A DNA stretch of 64,000 bases. It comes from an uncultured Clostridia bacterium (GTDB lineage: Bacteria > Bacillota > Clostridia > TANB77 > CAG-508). Positions within the stretch are counted from its first letter, which is position 1. Each line of letters starts with the position of its first letter. The position numbers were made by a program, and so were the translations under genes. This document shows positions 9,155-18,090 of this stretch, one piece after another. Where the stretch lies: NCBI GenBank assembly GCA_934122155.1, contig CAKOVX010000007.1, positions 1 through 64,000 on the forward strand, read 5' to 3'. The notes beneath the pieces are model-generated. The model made no database searches, was not told where the DNA came from, and saw only the letters and a list, made by a program, of their open reading frames with translations.

Positions 9155-10102
9155 TTATTCTTCTTCCTTGGCAAAATTCAAATCTAATGCATGTAATTTA
9201 TTAGTTACTTCATCTAATGATTTTTTACCAAGATTTCTTACTTTCATCATTTCAGCTTCTGACTTATTTGTTAAGTCTTCTACCGTAGAAATTCCTGCTC
9301 TTTTTAAGCAATTAAATGATCTAACTGATAGTTCTAGATCTTCAATTGACATTTCAAGAACTTTTTCTTTTTTAGACTCTTCTTTTTCTACCATTACTTG
9401 AGTATTTTTAGTAGTTTCAGATAAGTCAATGAATAATTCTAAGTGTCCTGTCATAACCTTTGCAGCTAAGCTTAATGCTTCATCTGGAGTTAAACCTCCA
9501 TTTGTCCAAACTTCGATTGTTAATTTGTCATAATCTATCATCTGTCCAACTCTAGTATTTTCTACTGCATAATTTACTTTTTTAACAGGTGTATATATAG
9601 AATCAATTGGAAGTACTCCTAATGCTTGGTCAGGTTTTTTATTCTTTTCAGCATTATTATAACCTCTTCCCATATTTGCAGTCATTTCCATTATTAAATG
9701 TCCACCTTCTGCAACTGTTGCTATATGTAAATCTGGATTTAATATTTCTACTGTTCCATCTGTTATGATATCTCCAGCTTTAACTTCTCCTGGTCCTTTA
9801 AAGTCTATTCTTAATGTTTTTTCTTCATTTTTGTCTTGCTTTAAACAAACTGTTTTTAAATTAATTATAAGCTCAGGAACATCTTCTACAACATTTGGAA
9901 TTGTAGAAAATTCATGTAATACCCCTTCAATTTTTACACTTGTAATTGCACTACCTGGAAGAGATGATAGTAAAATTCTTCTTAAAGAATTACCAATTGT
10001 AATTCCATATCCTCTTTCTAATGGTTCACATACAAATTTTGCATAGTGGTTCCCTTCGTCTACTTCTAAGCATTTAATATTTGGCTTTTCAAATTCTATC
10101 AT
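9155..10102 (-). CDS. rpoA: RNA polymerase alpha subunit
   Basis: 315 residues. The N-terminal dimerisation domain has ERGYGITIGNSLRRILLSS; the C-terminal domain has LELSVRSFNCLKRAGISTVE, which binds UP elements and regulators. Standard length. It lies between rpsD and rplQ as usual. Confidence 0.98.
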   Translation of the reverse strand: MIEFEKPNIKCLEVDEGNHYAKFVCEPLERGYGITIGNSLRRILLSSLPGSAITSVKIEGVLHEFSTIPNVVEDVPELIINLKTVCLKQDKNEEKTLRIDFKGPGEVKAGDIITDGTVEILNPDLHIATVAEGGHLIMEMTANMGRGYNNAEKNKKPDQALGVLPIDSIYTPVKKVNYAVENTRVGQMIDYDKLTIEVWTNGGLTPDEALSLAAKVMTGHLELFIDLSETTKNTQVMVEKEESKKEKVLEMSIEDLELSVRSFNCLKRAGISTVEDLTNKSEAEMMKVRNLGKKSLDEVTNKLHALDLNFAKEEE

Positions 10103-10158
10103 TTTTACCTCCTAATAGATAACAAAAAAACATTTTTATTTTCATAATTATTAAATTA

Positions 10159-10785
10159 TTATTTAGAGTAAAGCTCTACTATTAAATGTTCTTCAACTGG
10201 AAGATCTACATCTTCTCTAGATGGTAGTCTTACAACTTTACCACTCAAATTTTTCTCATCTTTTTGTAGCCATTCTGGTACTGGTCTTGCTGCATTAGCT
10301 TCTACATTTGCTTTAATAAAGCCATTGTCTTTTCTTATTTCTCTTACAGAAATAACGTCTCCTGCTTTTACTAAGTAAGATGGAATATCAACTTTTTGTC
10401 CATTTACTTCAAATGCTCCGTGTGTTACTAACATTCTAGATTGTGCTCTTGAACTACCATATCCTAAACGATATACTATGTTGTCTAATCTTGTTTCTAA
10501 AATTTGTAGTAAAACTTCACCAGTGATTCCTTTTGTAGCTGCTGCCATATCAAAATATTTTCTAAATTGTTTTTCACTTACACCATAGAATGATTTTGTT
10601 TTTTGTTTTTCTCTTAATTGAGTACCATATTCAGATAATTTTTTCTTCTTTTGGCCGTTTTGACCTGGCGCATAATTTCTTCTAGAAATACTGCATTTAT
10701 CTGAATAACATCTTGCTCCTTTTAAGAACAATTTTTGTCCTTCTCTACGACAAATACGACATTGTTCATCTTTATATCTTGCCAT
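10159..10785 (-). CDS. rpsD: Ribosomal protein uS4
   Basis: 208 residues from MARYKDEQ. Start at 10785 is preferred over an ATG four codons upstream because AAGGTG is correctly spaced. A four-cysteine zinc motif is visible (C9, C12, C26, C31), followed by the S4 RNA-binding domain (about 97-160). S4 is a primary 16S binder and, in many bacteria, the repressor of its own operon. Confidence 0.97.
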   Translation of the reverse strand: MARYKDEQCRICRREGQKLFLKGARCYSDKCSISRRNYAPGQNGQKKKKLSEYGTQLREKQKTKSFYGVSEKQFRKYFDMAAATKGITGEVLLQILETRLDNIVYRLGYGSSRAQSRMLVTHGAFEVNGQKVDIPSYLVKAGDVISVREIRKDNGFIKANVEANAARPVPEWLQKDEKNLSGKVVRLPSREDVDLPVEEHLIVELYSK

Positions 10786-10802
10786 TTTATTTTTCACCTT
10801 CC

Positions 10803-11204
10803 TTATACTCTACGTCTTTTTGGTGGTCTACAACCATTGTGAGGAATTGGAGTAACATCTTTAATTGAGCTAATCTCTAATCCTGCTGATTGTAATGACC
10901 TAATTGCTGCTTCACGACCAGAACCTGGTCCTTTTACAAATACTTCTACTGATTTTAATCCATGTTCCATTGCTGCTTTAGCTGCTGTTTCAGCTGCTTC
11001 TCCTGCTGCAAATGGTGTGCTTTTTCTTGAACCTTTAAAACCTAGTTCACCAGCACTTGCCCAAGAAATTGCATTTCCTTGAACATCTGTAATTGTAACA
11101 ATTGTATTGTTAAAACTAGAATGAATATGAGCCATACCTTTTTCAATATTTTTTCTGTCTCTTCTTCTAGTTACTGTTTTTTTAGTTACATTTTTTGTTG
11201 CCAT
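10803..11204 (-). CDS. rpsK: Ribosomal protein uS11
   Basis: 133 residues; AHIHSSFNNTIVTITD and the basic C-terminus NGCRPPKRRRV are diagnostic. Platform protein of the 30S subunit, in standard alpha-operon order. Confidence 0.98.
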   Translation of the reverse strand: MATKNVTKKTVTRRRDRKNIEKGMAHIHSSFNNTIVTITDVQGNAISWASAGELGFKGSRKSTPFAAGEAAETAAKAAMEHGLKSVEVFVKGPGSGREAAIRSLQSAGLEISSIKDVTPIPHNGCRPPKRRRV

Positions 11205-11248
11205 TTTTAATTATTCCCTCCTTATTTAGGCTTTGTTACTTTTGCTAA

Positions 11249-11614
11249 TTATTTTTTGCTTTTGCTAACTAATTTTCTAGGGCCTTTTCTTGTACGGGCA
11301 TTAGTTTTTGTTCTTTGTCCTCTAACTGGAAGACCTCTTCTATGTCTTAAACCTCTATAACATCCAATTTCAGTTAGTCTTTTAATATTTAATGCAACTT
11401 CTCTACGTAAGTCACCTTCAACTTTATAACCATCCATAGCTTTTCTAATTGCTTGTACTTGGTCATCTGTTAAATCTTTTACTCTAATATCTGGATTAAC
11501 TTTTGCTTCTGCTAGAATTTTTTGAGCACTTGCTAGTCCAATACCATAAATATATGTTAGACCAATTTCTACTCTTTTTTCTCTAGGTAAATCAACTCCT
11601 GCTATACGAGCCAT
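11249..11614 (-). CDS. rpsM: Ribosomal protein uS13
   Basis: 121 residues; MARIAGVDLPREKRVEIGLT and the basic tail RGQRTKTNARTRKG are diagnostic. 30S head protein contacting the P-site tRNA and the 50S subunit. First gene of the alpha block, preceded by a 213-base structured spacer. Confidence 0.98.
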   Translation of the reverse strand: MARIAGVDLPREKRVEIGLTYIYGIGLASAQKILAEAKVNPDIRVKDLTDDQVQAIRKAMDGYKVEGDLRREVALNIKRLTEIGCYRGLRHRRGLPVRGQRTKTNARTRKGPRKLVSKSKK

Positions 11615-11691
11615 TTTTTTGCACCTCCATAGTTTTTTATTTTGCTATTCTTAAATTTTGTTTTTTGGTTTGTCTTAAGTTATTATTGGTG

Positions 11692-11806
11692 AAATGCATT
11701 AGTATTTTTATACTAATCAATAATACTTTCAGACATATATATAAACACAAATCAGAATTAAAAGGAAAATAAATTTTCCTTTCAGCCGCTATCTAAAATT
11801 TGTGTT
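11692..11806 (-). promoter_or_regulatory. Structured leader upstream of rpsM
   Basis: In the 213-base spacer between rpmJ and rpsM two structures are visible: ATTAGTAT/ATACTAAT (about 11699-11718) and a nested hairpin with outer arms AACACAAAT (11744-11752) and ATTTGTGTT (11798-11806) around AAAGGAAAAT/ATTTTCCTTT (11761-11782). The position equals the S4 target of the E. coli alpha operon, so autoregulation is possible, but no known fold is recognised. Confidence 0.4.
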
Positions 11807-11827
11807 ATATTCAATAATTATAATAAA

Positions 11828-11941
11828 TTAACCTTGTCTTTGTTTGTGTTTTGGGTTTTCACAGATTACTCTGATAACGCCTTTTCTTTTAATAACTTTG
11901 CATTTTTCACACATAGGTTTTACTGATGGTCTTACTTTCAT
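11828..11941 (-). CDS. rpmJ: Ribosomal protein bL36
   Basis: 37 residues, MKVRPSVKPMCEKCKVIKRK, with the zinc-binding C11, C14, C27 and H33 of the Cys-type L36. Sits between infA and rpsM as in other Firmicutes. Confidence 0.97.
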   Translation of the reverse strand: MKVRPSVKPMCEKCKVIKRKGVIRVICENPKHKQRQG

Positions 11942-11977
11942 TTTAGTTCATTCCTTTCTTAGATTAGTTTTATATTG

Positions 11978-12153
11978 AATTTTAAAAAGAATTAGTATAT
12001 TGCTATGCTGAGACTGTTAAGGCTTTGCCTGTTACAGTGTCAGTATGCCTTTGGCTGGAAGAATTTATTTGAAAGGCAATGGCGCATACGTTTGTATGTA
12101 ACCGCGTTTCAAATGAATTCTGACAACGCAAGATGCTGATTATTTTTAAAATT
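11978..12153. repeat. Structured intergenic element, copy A (rpmJ-infA spacer)
   Basis: 176 bases bounded by imperfect 26-base inverted ends (11978-12003 and 12128-12153; 22 of 26 match). Inside are two hairpins; the longer has arms around GCATAC gttt GTATG. The core tctgacaacgcaagatgctg (12119-12138) recurs in copies B, C and D. In the transcript the core starts 15 bases after the infA stop codon. Confidence 0.65.
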
Positions 12154-12371
12154 TACTTAGCACGCCATGTAATACGACCCTTACTAAGATCATAAGGCGA
12201 TAATTCAACTTTTACTTTATCTCCTGGAAGAATTTTGATATAATTCATTCTTAATTTTCCAGAAATATGAGCTAAGATTTGATGTCCATTTTCTAATTCA
12301 ACTTTAAAATTAGTATTTGGTAATGCTTCTACAACAGTACCTTCAACTTCTATAACATCCTCTTTTGACAT
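12153..12371 (-). CDS. infA: Translation initiation factor IF-1
   Basis: 72 residues, MSKEDVIEVEG, a single S1-like OB fold ending GRITWRAK. Start at 12371 is chosen because GGAGG lies just upstream; the longer frame adds ten residues not seen in the family. Blocks the ribosomal A site during initiation. Confidence 0.97.
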   Translation of the reverse strand: MSKEDVIEVEGTVVEALPNTNFKVELENGHQILAHISGKLRMNYIKILPGDKVKVELSPYDLSKGRITWRAK

Positions 12372-12462
12372 ATTTTCCTCCATTATTTTCTTTAAAAACA
12401 CATTTAATATATTTAGATAATTTTTCCAATATATATAAGTGCGCTATCTTATATAGTATACT

Positions 12463-13239
12463 TTATTTTCTCAATAATGTCAATATTTCTGGCTCTTTTT
12501 CTGTAATTAAAATTGTATTTTCATAATGTGCTGCTAAAGATCCATCTTCAGTAACAATAGTCCATCCATCATCTAATACACATATATTAGGTTTTCCTAT
12601 CATTACCATTGGTTCTATTGCTAGAGTCATGCCAGGTTCAAGTCTTATTCCTCTTCCAGCTTTTCCGTAGTTTGGTATTCCTGGTTCCTCATGCATTTCT
12701 TCTCCTATTCCATGTCCTTGAAATTCTCTTACAACATTGTAACCATTTTTTTCCACAAATTCTCCTATTGCATGAGAAATGTCTCCAACTCTATTGCCTT
12801 TTACAGCATATTTAATTCCTTCAAAAAATGCTTGTTTTGTAATGTCTACTAATTTTTGTTTTTCTGGTGAAGATTTTCCAACAATAAATGTTCTTGCTGC
12901 ATCACCATTAAAGCCATTCTTATATACCACTAGATCTATACTTACAACATCTCCATCTTTAATTACTGTTTTCTTTGATGGTATTCCATGTATTATCTCA
13001 TCATTTATTGAGATACATAGAGTTCCTGGAAATGGTGGCACTCCCTTTTCACCACTAGGGTAGCCTTTTTGAGCCGGAATCCCCCCATGTTCTCTAATAA
13101 TTTTATCTGCAAAATTATCTAAGTCCATTGTTGTTATTCCTGGCTTTATGTATTTTTCTATTTCTTCATATACTAAAGCGGTAAGTTTACATGCTTCTCG
13201 CATTTTTTCAATTTCTTTTTTTGATTTTATTGTTACCAA
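12463..13239 (-). CDS. map: Methionine aminopeptidase, type I
   Basis: 258 residues. Metal ligands are visible in SIDLVVYKNGFNGDAART (two Asp), GHGIGEEMHEEP (His), LAIEPM and YENT (Glu). Removes N-terminal Met from nascent proteins. Starts at TTG 13239 with AAAGG upstream. Lies directly after adk. Confidence 0.96.
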   Translation of the reverse strand: MVTIKSKKEIEKMREACKLTALVYEEIEKYIKPGITTMDLDNFADKIIREHGGIPAQKGYPSGEKGVPPFPGTLCISINDEIIHGIPSKKTVIKDGDVVSIDLVVYKNGFNGDAARTFIVGKSSPEKQKLVDITKQAFFEGIKYAVKGNRVGDISHAIGEFVEKNGYNVVREFQGHGIGEEMHEEPGIPNYGKAGRGIRLEPGMTLAIEPMVMIGKPNICVLDDGWTIVTEDGSLAAHYENTILITEKEPEILTLLRK

Positions 13240-13252
13240 TTTTTTTGCCTTT

Positions 13253-13915
13253 CTATTTAATTTTTTCAGCTATAATGTCAATTACTTTTTCTGATGAATT
13301 TGCAGCATTAGGTTCTTCTGGGCTAATAGTAAGTAGAACTCCTTGTTCTTTATAATATTCTACTAATCCTTTTGAATTTTCTCTATAAACCTCTAGTCTA
13401 GTTTTTATTGCTTCTTCTGTATCATCATTTCTTGTAACAAGCTCCGAACCACAAATGTCACATATTCCTGGTACCTTTGATGGTTTGAATTTTGTATTAT
13501 ATATTGCTCCACACTCTTTATTTGAGCACGTTGCTCTATTCAAAATTCTCTCTACTATAATTTGGTCAGGTATTACTAATTCTGGCACTACATCTACCTT
13601 TTTTCCTTTTTCTTTTAAAATTTCGTCTAATGCTTTTGCTTGCTCAACTGTTCTTGGAAATCCGTCTAATATAACGCCTTCTTTAGTGTCATCCCAATTT
13701 AGTCTGTCTCTTACAATATCAATTGTAACCTCATCTGGAACCAATTTTCCTTGTGAAATATAACTACTAGCTAACTTACCAAGTTCAGTTTCTTTTTTTA
13801 TTTGTTCTCTGAACATATCTCCTGTTGAAATATGAGGTAAGTTTGTTTTTTTAGCTAAAATTTTAGCAGTTGTTCCTTTTCCACTTCCTGGAGCTCCTAA
13901 CATAATAATGTACAT
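13253..13915 (-). CDS. adk: Adenylate kinase, zinc-lid form
   Basis: 220 residues. P-loop GAPGSGKGT (7-15), DGFPRT (84-89), and a long lid with C130, C135, C152, C155. The second pair is C-x2-C, but the first is C-x4-C rather than the usual C-x2-C. Balances ATP, ADP and AMP. Standard place between secY and map. Confidence 0.97.
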   Translation of the reverse strand: MYIIMLGAPGSGKGTTAKILAKKTNLPHISTGDMFREQIKKETELGKLASSYISQGKLVPDEVTIDIVRDRLNWDDTKEGVILDGFPRTVEQAKALDEILKEKGKKVDVVPELVIPDQIIVERILNRATCSNKECGAIYNTKFKPSKVPGICDICGSELVTRNDDTEEAIKTRLEVYRENSKGLVEYYKEQGVLLTISPEEPNAANSSEKVIDIIAEKIK

Positions 13916-13939
13916 ATTTTAGTTCTCCTTTCACGCATT

Positions 13940-13972
13940 ACGGACGGAACCAGTTTTTACGCCTGTCCGTCC
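13940..13972. other. G/C-rich hairpin in adk-secY spacer
   Basis: ACGGACGG (13940-13947) can pair with GTCCGT or CCGTCC (13965-13972). It lies inside the operon and lacks a U tract, so it is not a clear terminator. Its relation to elements A-D is uncertain. Confidence 0.4.
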
Positions 13973-13979
13973 CTTCTGC

Positions 13980-15305
13980 TTAATCTAAAAATCCCTTATA
14001 ATGTCTCATAACCAATAATGATTCTAATTGTTGTACCATTTCAAGTGCAACACCTACAACGATTAGTATTGATGTACCACCAAATGCTAAGTTTACGTTT
14101 GGTATAAATCTTACAAGCATAGGTAATATTGCTATAACTGCTAAGAATAGTCCTCCAAACCATAATAACTTAGATAATACTGATGATAAATAATCTGTTG
14201 TTGGTTTTCCTGCTCTAATTCCTGGTATGAATCCACCATTTTTCTTAATATTGTTTGATACTTCTGCTGGGTTGAATGTTGCATAAGTATAGAAAAATGT
14301 AAATCCAATAATTAGCAATAAATATACAATTGCATTTGCAATAGTGTACCCTACTGGTACAGCTGATGTTGAAGTTGCAATTGAAAATTTATATATTACT
14401 GACCAGAAGCCAGTTTGGTTTGCAATGTTTGGTGCAAACATTTGAATAATCATAGCTGGGAATGTCATAAATGATGAAGCAAAAATTATTGGCATAACAC
14501 CTGCCATTGCTAGCTTAAGTGGAATATGTGTATTTTGTGCTCCTACCATTTTTCTTCCAACTACTTTTTTAGCATATTGTACAGGTATTCTTCTTTCTGC
14601 TTGTTGTACAAATACAACTCCAGCAATTAAAATAATTGCTCCTATAATGATTGCTAAAGAAGTTAATAGTCCTGCTGTACTAAATGAACCTGTTCCAAAT
14701 ATTAGGTTCCAAATCATTGTTACTGCACTTGGCAAGCCTGAAATAATACCTACAAATATAATCATAGAAATACCGTTTCCAATACCTTTATTTGTGATTT
14801 GATCTCCTAACCACATTAAAAGTGATGTTCCTGCCATTAGTGAAATAACTACTAAAAATCCTGTTAAAAAGTCAGTTTTTACGAAAATTCCAGAAGATTT
14901 ATATGTTAAATATAGTCCAATTCCTTCAATTAAGGCAAGTATAACTGTTAGAATTTTAGTATATTTATTTATTTTGTTTCTTCCTTCTTCTCCTCCTTCT
15001 TTCATTAGTCTTTCTAATGAAGGAATTACCATTCCTAATAATTGAATTACAATTGAAGCTGTAATATATGGTGTAATGGTCATAGCAAAGATAGAGAATC
15101 TTGAGAAAGCTCCACCTGAAATTAAGTCTATTAGACCTGCTATGCCACTACTTGCATTACTCATTGCTTCACTTAAAGTAACTGTATTTACACCAGGTAC
15201 TGTAATAAAACAGCCTAATCTAAATAGTACTATTAAAAGTAATGTATATAGAATTCTCTTTCTAACATCTGGTGTTTTAAATGCATTTTTAATAGTTTTA
15301 AACAT
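13980..15305 (-). CDS. secY: Preprotein translocase subunit SecY
   Basis: 441 residues, ten membrane helices, with the cytoplasmic loop RRIPVQYAKKVVGRKM and ISMIIFVGIISGLPS typical of SecY. Forms the protein-conducting channel. Start overlaps the rplO stop by one base (TAATG), so translation is coupled. Confidence 0.98.
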   Translation of the reverse strand: MFKTIKNAFKTPDVRKRILYTLLLIVLFRLGCFITVPGVNTVTLSEAMSNASSGIAGLIDLISGGAFSRFSIFAMTITPYITASIVIQLLGMVIPSLERLMKEGGEEGRNKINKYTKILTVILALIEGIGLYLTYKSSGIFVKTDFLTGFLVVISLMAGTSLLMWLGDQITNKGIGNGISMIIFVGIISGLPSAVTMIWNLIFGTGSFSTAGLLTSLAIIIGAIILIAGVVFVQQAERRIPVQYAKKVVGRKMVGAQNTHIPLKLAMAGVMPIIFASSFMTFPAMIIQMFAPNIANQTGFWSVIYKFSIATSTSAVPVGYTIANAIVYLLLIIGFTFFYTYATFNPAEVSNNIKKNGGFIPGIRAGKPTTDYLSSVLSKLLWFGGLFLAVIAILPMLVRFIPNVNLAFGGTSILIVVGVALEMVQQLESLLVMRHYKGFLD

Positions 15306-15742
15306 TAAATCACCTCAGCCTTTCCACCTAAAGCTTCAATTTTTTCTTGTGCAGCTTTGGTGAATTTTACAGCTTTAACGTTTACTTTTTTATCTAATTT
15401 TCCTGTTGCAAGTATAACAATTCCGTCTTTTGCTTTACGAATAATTCCATCTTCGATTAAGCTTTCTGCTGTAACGTCTTCTTTGCTTGATTTATTAAGC
15501 ATTGTAAGTGTTACTTCTACATAATCATTTGCATGGACGCTATTGTTGAATCCTCTTTTTGGTAATCTTCTATATAAAGGAGTTTGACCACCTTCAAAGC
15601 CTCTTCTAACTCCGCCGCCACTTCTTGCTTTTTGTCCTTTATGTCCTCTTCCAGAAGTTTTTCCAAGACCTGAACCAACTCCACGACCTACAACTGTTCT
15701 TTTCTTTGTTTTTTGTGCTGGTTTTAATTCGTCTAATTTCAT
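15305..15742 (-). CDS. rplO: Ribosomal protein uL15
   Basis: 145 residues; MKLDELKPA and the Gly-rich GRGVGSGLGKTSGRGHKGQ are diagnostic. Only 27 bases separate it from rpsE, leaving no room for rpmD (L30), which normally lies between them. Confidence 0.98.
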   Translation of the reverse strand: MKLDELKPAQKTKKRTVVGRGVGSGLGKTSGRGHKGQKARSGGGVRRGFEGGQTPLYRRLPKRGFNNSVHANDYVEVTLTMLNKSSKEDVTAESLIEDGIIRKAKDGIVILATGKLDKKVNVKAVKFTKAAQEKIEALGGKAEVI

Positions 15743-15769
15743 TTTGCGATTACACCTCCTATTTTTAAA

Positions 15770-16261
15770 TTATAATATTTCTTCTACTGTTTTTCCTCTT
15801 TTTTTAGCAATTTGTTCTGCTGTTTTCATGCTCTTTAATCCTTCGATTGTAGCATAAACAACATTTCTTGGGTTGTTTGTTCCAACAACTTTAGTTCTAA
15901 TATCTTTGTAACCTGCAAGCTCTAGAACTGGTCTTACGCTACCTCCAGCGATAACTCCAGTACCTTCAGCAGCTGGTTTTAATATAACACTAGCACTTCC
16001 AAATTTGCCTACATATTCATGAGGAATTGTTGTACCTACAACTGGAACTTCAACTAAATTCTTTTTAGCTTCTTCAATAGCTTTTTTTATAGCATCTGGA
16101 ACTTCTGCTGCTTTTCCATTTCCTACACCAATATGACCATTTTCGTCTCCTACAACAACTACTGCGCTAAATCTAAAAGTTCTACCACCTTTAACAACTT
16201 TTGCTACTCTGTTGATTGCAACTACTTTTTCTTTTAATTCTGATGTATTTTCTGATTGCAC
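15770..16261 (-). CDS. rpsE: Ribosomal protein uS5
   Basis: 163 residues with the N-terminal double-stranded RNA-binding domain (VVAINRVAKVVKGGRTFRFS) and C-terminal S5 fold. GTG start at 16261 with GGAGGG eight bases upstream. Involved in decoding fidelity. Confidence 0.98.
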   Translation of the reverse strand: MQSENTSELKEKVVAINRVAKVVKGGRTFRFSAVVVVGDENGHIGVGNGKAAEVPDAIKKAIEEAKKNLVEVPVVGTTIPHEYVGKFGSASVILKPAAEGTGVIAGGSVRPVLELAGYKDIRTKVVGTNNPRNVVYATIEGLKSMKTAEQIAKKRGKTVEEIL

Positions 16262-16278
16262 TTTAATTTCCCTCCTTT

Positions 16279-16638
16279 TTAAAATGTTAATCCGCCTTCT
16301 CTGGCTGCTTCTGCTAATTCTTTTACAACACCATGATAAATATAACCGCCTCTATCAAAAACAACTTCTTTGATATTTTTTTCTAAAGCTCTTTTTGCGA
16401 TTAAAGCTCCTACTTCTTTAGCAGCTTCTTTATTTGAATGTTTTGTTTTAACTTCTTTATCTAGAGTAGAAGCTTGAACTAGAGTGTTTCCTGCAACATC
16501 ATCAATTACTTGTACAAAAAGGTTGTTATTGCTTCTAAATACACATAATCTTGGACGATCTGCTGTTCCAGAAATTTTATTACGTACTCTTGCATGTCTT
16601 CTTTCTCTTTCAGCTTTTCTATCTATTTTCTTAATCAT
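16279..16638 (-). CDS. rplR: Ribosomal protein uL18
   Basis: 119 residues; RPRLCVFRSNNNLFVQVIDD and the C-terminal VVKELAEAAREGGLTF are typical. Binds 5S rRNA. Confidence 0.98.
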   Translation of the reverse strand: MIKKIDRKAERERRHARVRNKISGTADRPRLCVFRSNNNLFVQVIDDVAGNTLVQASTLDKEVKTKHSNKEAAKEVGALIAKRALEKNIKEVVFDRGGYIYHGVVKELAEAAREGGLTF

Positions 16639-16653
16639 CTTTTTCTCCTTTCT

Positions 16654-16673
16654 ATTAACGTAACAGCGTTAAT
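16654..16673. other. Short hairpin in rplR-rplF spacer
   Basis: Perfect 7-bp stem ATTAACG / CGTTAAT with loop TAACAG, close to the rplR ribosome binding site. No U tract; role unknown. Confidence 0.4.
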
Positions 16674-16714
16674 AATATTAAGAATATTTAATACTTTTTG
16701 GTTTTAGCCTAATT

Positions 16715-17254
16715 TTATTTCTTGCCAGCTTTACCTTCTTTTCTTCTAATATGCTCTTCAGCATACTTAATACCTTTACCTCTATATACTTCTGGTGGTC
16801 TTTTTGTTCTAATAACTGCTGCTGTTTGACCAACTAGCTCTTTATCTATTCCTCTTACTGTGATGTGGTTAGCATCTGCTAAATCAAAGCTAATTCCTTC
16901 TGGAGCTTTAACTTCAACTGGATGAGAATAACCTAAATTTAATACTAAATCATTACCCTTCTTTTGTGCTCTGTAACCAACACCATTTATTTCTAAGTTT
17001 CTTTTAAATTCATTTACAACACCTTCAATCATATTGCTGATTAAAGTTCTTGTTAAACCATGTAAGCTTCTATTTATAGCTTCATCGTTAGGTCTTGTTA
17101 CTGTGATAGTATTACCATCAATAGTAACTGTCATATTTTTATGCAAATCCTTTTCTAATGTACCTTTTGGTCCTTTTACAACTATATGATTATCATTTAA
17201 TGTAACTTCTACACCTTCTGGTACAGTAATAGGTTTATTTCCTATTCTTGACAT
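16715..17254 (-). CDS. rplF: Ribosomal protein uL6
   Basis: 179 residues; MSRIGNKPITVPEGVEV and the C-terminal PPEVYRGKGIKYAEE are diagnostic. Lies near the factor-binding site of the 50S subunit. Confidence 0.98.
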   Translation of the reverse strand: MSRIGNKPITVPEGVEVTLNDNHIVVKGPKGTLEKDLHKNMTVTIDGNTITVTRPNDEAINRSLHGLTRTLISNMIEGVVNEFKRNLEINGVGYRAQKKGNDLVLNLGYSHPVEVKAPEGISFDLADANHITVRGIDKELVGQTAAVIRTKRPPEVYRGKGIKYAEEHIRRKEGKAGKK

Positions 17255-17272
17255 TTTTTAGTTCCTCCTTTC

Positions 17273-17671
17273 CTACCAAATATATGCTAATACTTCTCCT
17301 CCAAGTCCTTCTGTTCTTGCTTCCTTATCTGTTTTAATTCCTTTTGATGTAGAAATTAAAGCAATACCTAAGCCATTTAGAACTTGTGGTAATTCTTCTT
17401 TAGATGCATAAACTCTTAATCCTGGTTTACTAATTCTTCTTAAACCATCAATTACTCTTGCACCTTTTTCATCATATTTTAAAGTAATACGAATTACACC
17501 TTGAGTGTTATCGCTTATCTCTTCATATTCTGCAATGTATCCTTCTTTAAATAGAATTTCTGCAATAGCTTTTTTCATATTTGAAGCTGGAACATCAACT
17601 GTTTTATGTTTTTTACTATTTGCATTTCTAATTCTTGTTAACATATCTGCGATTGGATCTGTTGTATTCAA
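17273..17671 (-). CDS. rpsH: Ribosomal protein uS8
   Basis: 132 residues from a TTG at 17671 (NTTDPIADMLTRIRNA), the usual S8 length. The frame stays open 16 codons further upstream, but AGGAGG sits eight bases before the TTG, which decides the start. 16S central-domain binder. Confidence 0.95.
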   Translation of the reverse strand: MNTTDPIADMLTRIRNANSKKHKTVDVPASNMKKAIAEILFKEGYIAEYEEISDNTQGVIRITLKYDEKGARVIDGLRRISKPGLRVYASKEELPQVLNGLGIALISTSKGIKTDKEARTEGLGGEVLAYIW

Positions 17672-17731
17672 AATTATTCCCTCCTTTTTAAATTTACTCA
17701 AATTCACTTTATGTTTCAAGCTGTTATTTCG

Positions 17732-17843
17732 AATTTAAATTAGTATATTGCAAGGAAAGCAAGTGAAAAATTTTGAAATTGTACTTTTGTACATTGAAAA
17801 ATTTTTACACGTAGCTTGACAAAGCAAGATGCTGATTTAAATT
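17732..17843. repeat. Structured intergenic element, copy B (rpsH-rpsN spacer)
   Basis: 112 bases with imperfect 20-base inverted ends (17732-17751 and 17824-17843; 17 of 20 match). The end sequences TAGTATATTGC and GCAAGATGCTGA are the same as in copy A. One long internal hairpin (17763-17784 with 17789-17810) has loop TTTT between GTAC arms. The core at 17815-17834 starts about 18 bases after the rpsN stop in the transcript. Confidence 0.65.
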
Positions 17844-17851
17844 TGAAAGAA

Positions 17852-18037
17852 TTACCAGCTTGCTTTTTTCACTCCCGGAATTTCTCCTTTATGAGCTAAT
17901 TCTCTAAAGCAAACACGGCAAATTCCATATTTTCTGATATATGCATGTGGTCTTCCACAAATTTTGCAACGATTATATTCTCTTGTTTTGTATTTTTGTT
18001 CTCTTTGTTGTTTAACTTTTAAAGACTTCTTAGCCAT
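17852..18037 (-). CDS. rpsN: Ribosomal protein uS14, zinc-binding type Z
   Basis: 61 residues with C24-x2-C27 (CKIC) and C40-x2-C43 (CRVC), the short zinc form of S14 found in the spc operon of Firmicutes. Confidence 0.98.
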   Translation of the reverse strand: MAKKSLKVKQQREQKYKTREYNRCKICGRPHAYIRKYGICRVCFRELAHKGEIPGVKKASW

Positions 18038-18063
18038 TTATTTCTCCTTTCTTACACTCGCCT

Positions 18064-18083
18064 CTTGACAGCGCAAGACGCAG
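18064..18083. repeat. Core of structured element, copy D (rpsN-rplE spacer)
   Basis: Only the core cttgacagcgcaagacgcag remains; no left end or long hairpin is seen in this short spacer. It begins eight bases after the rplE stop in the transcript. Confidence 0.5.
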
Positions 18084-18090
18084 TTTATAA

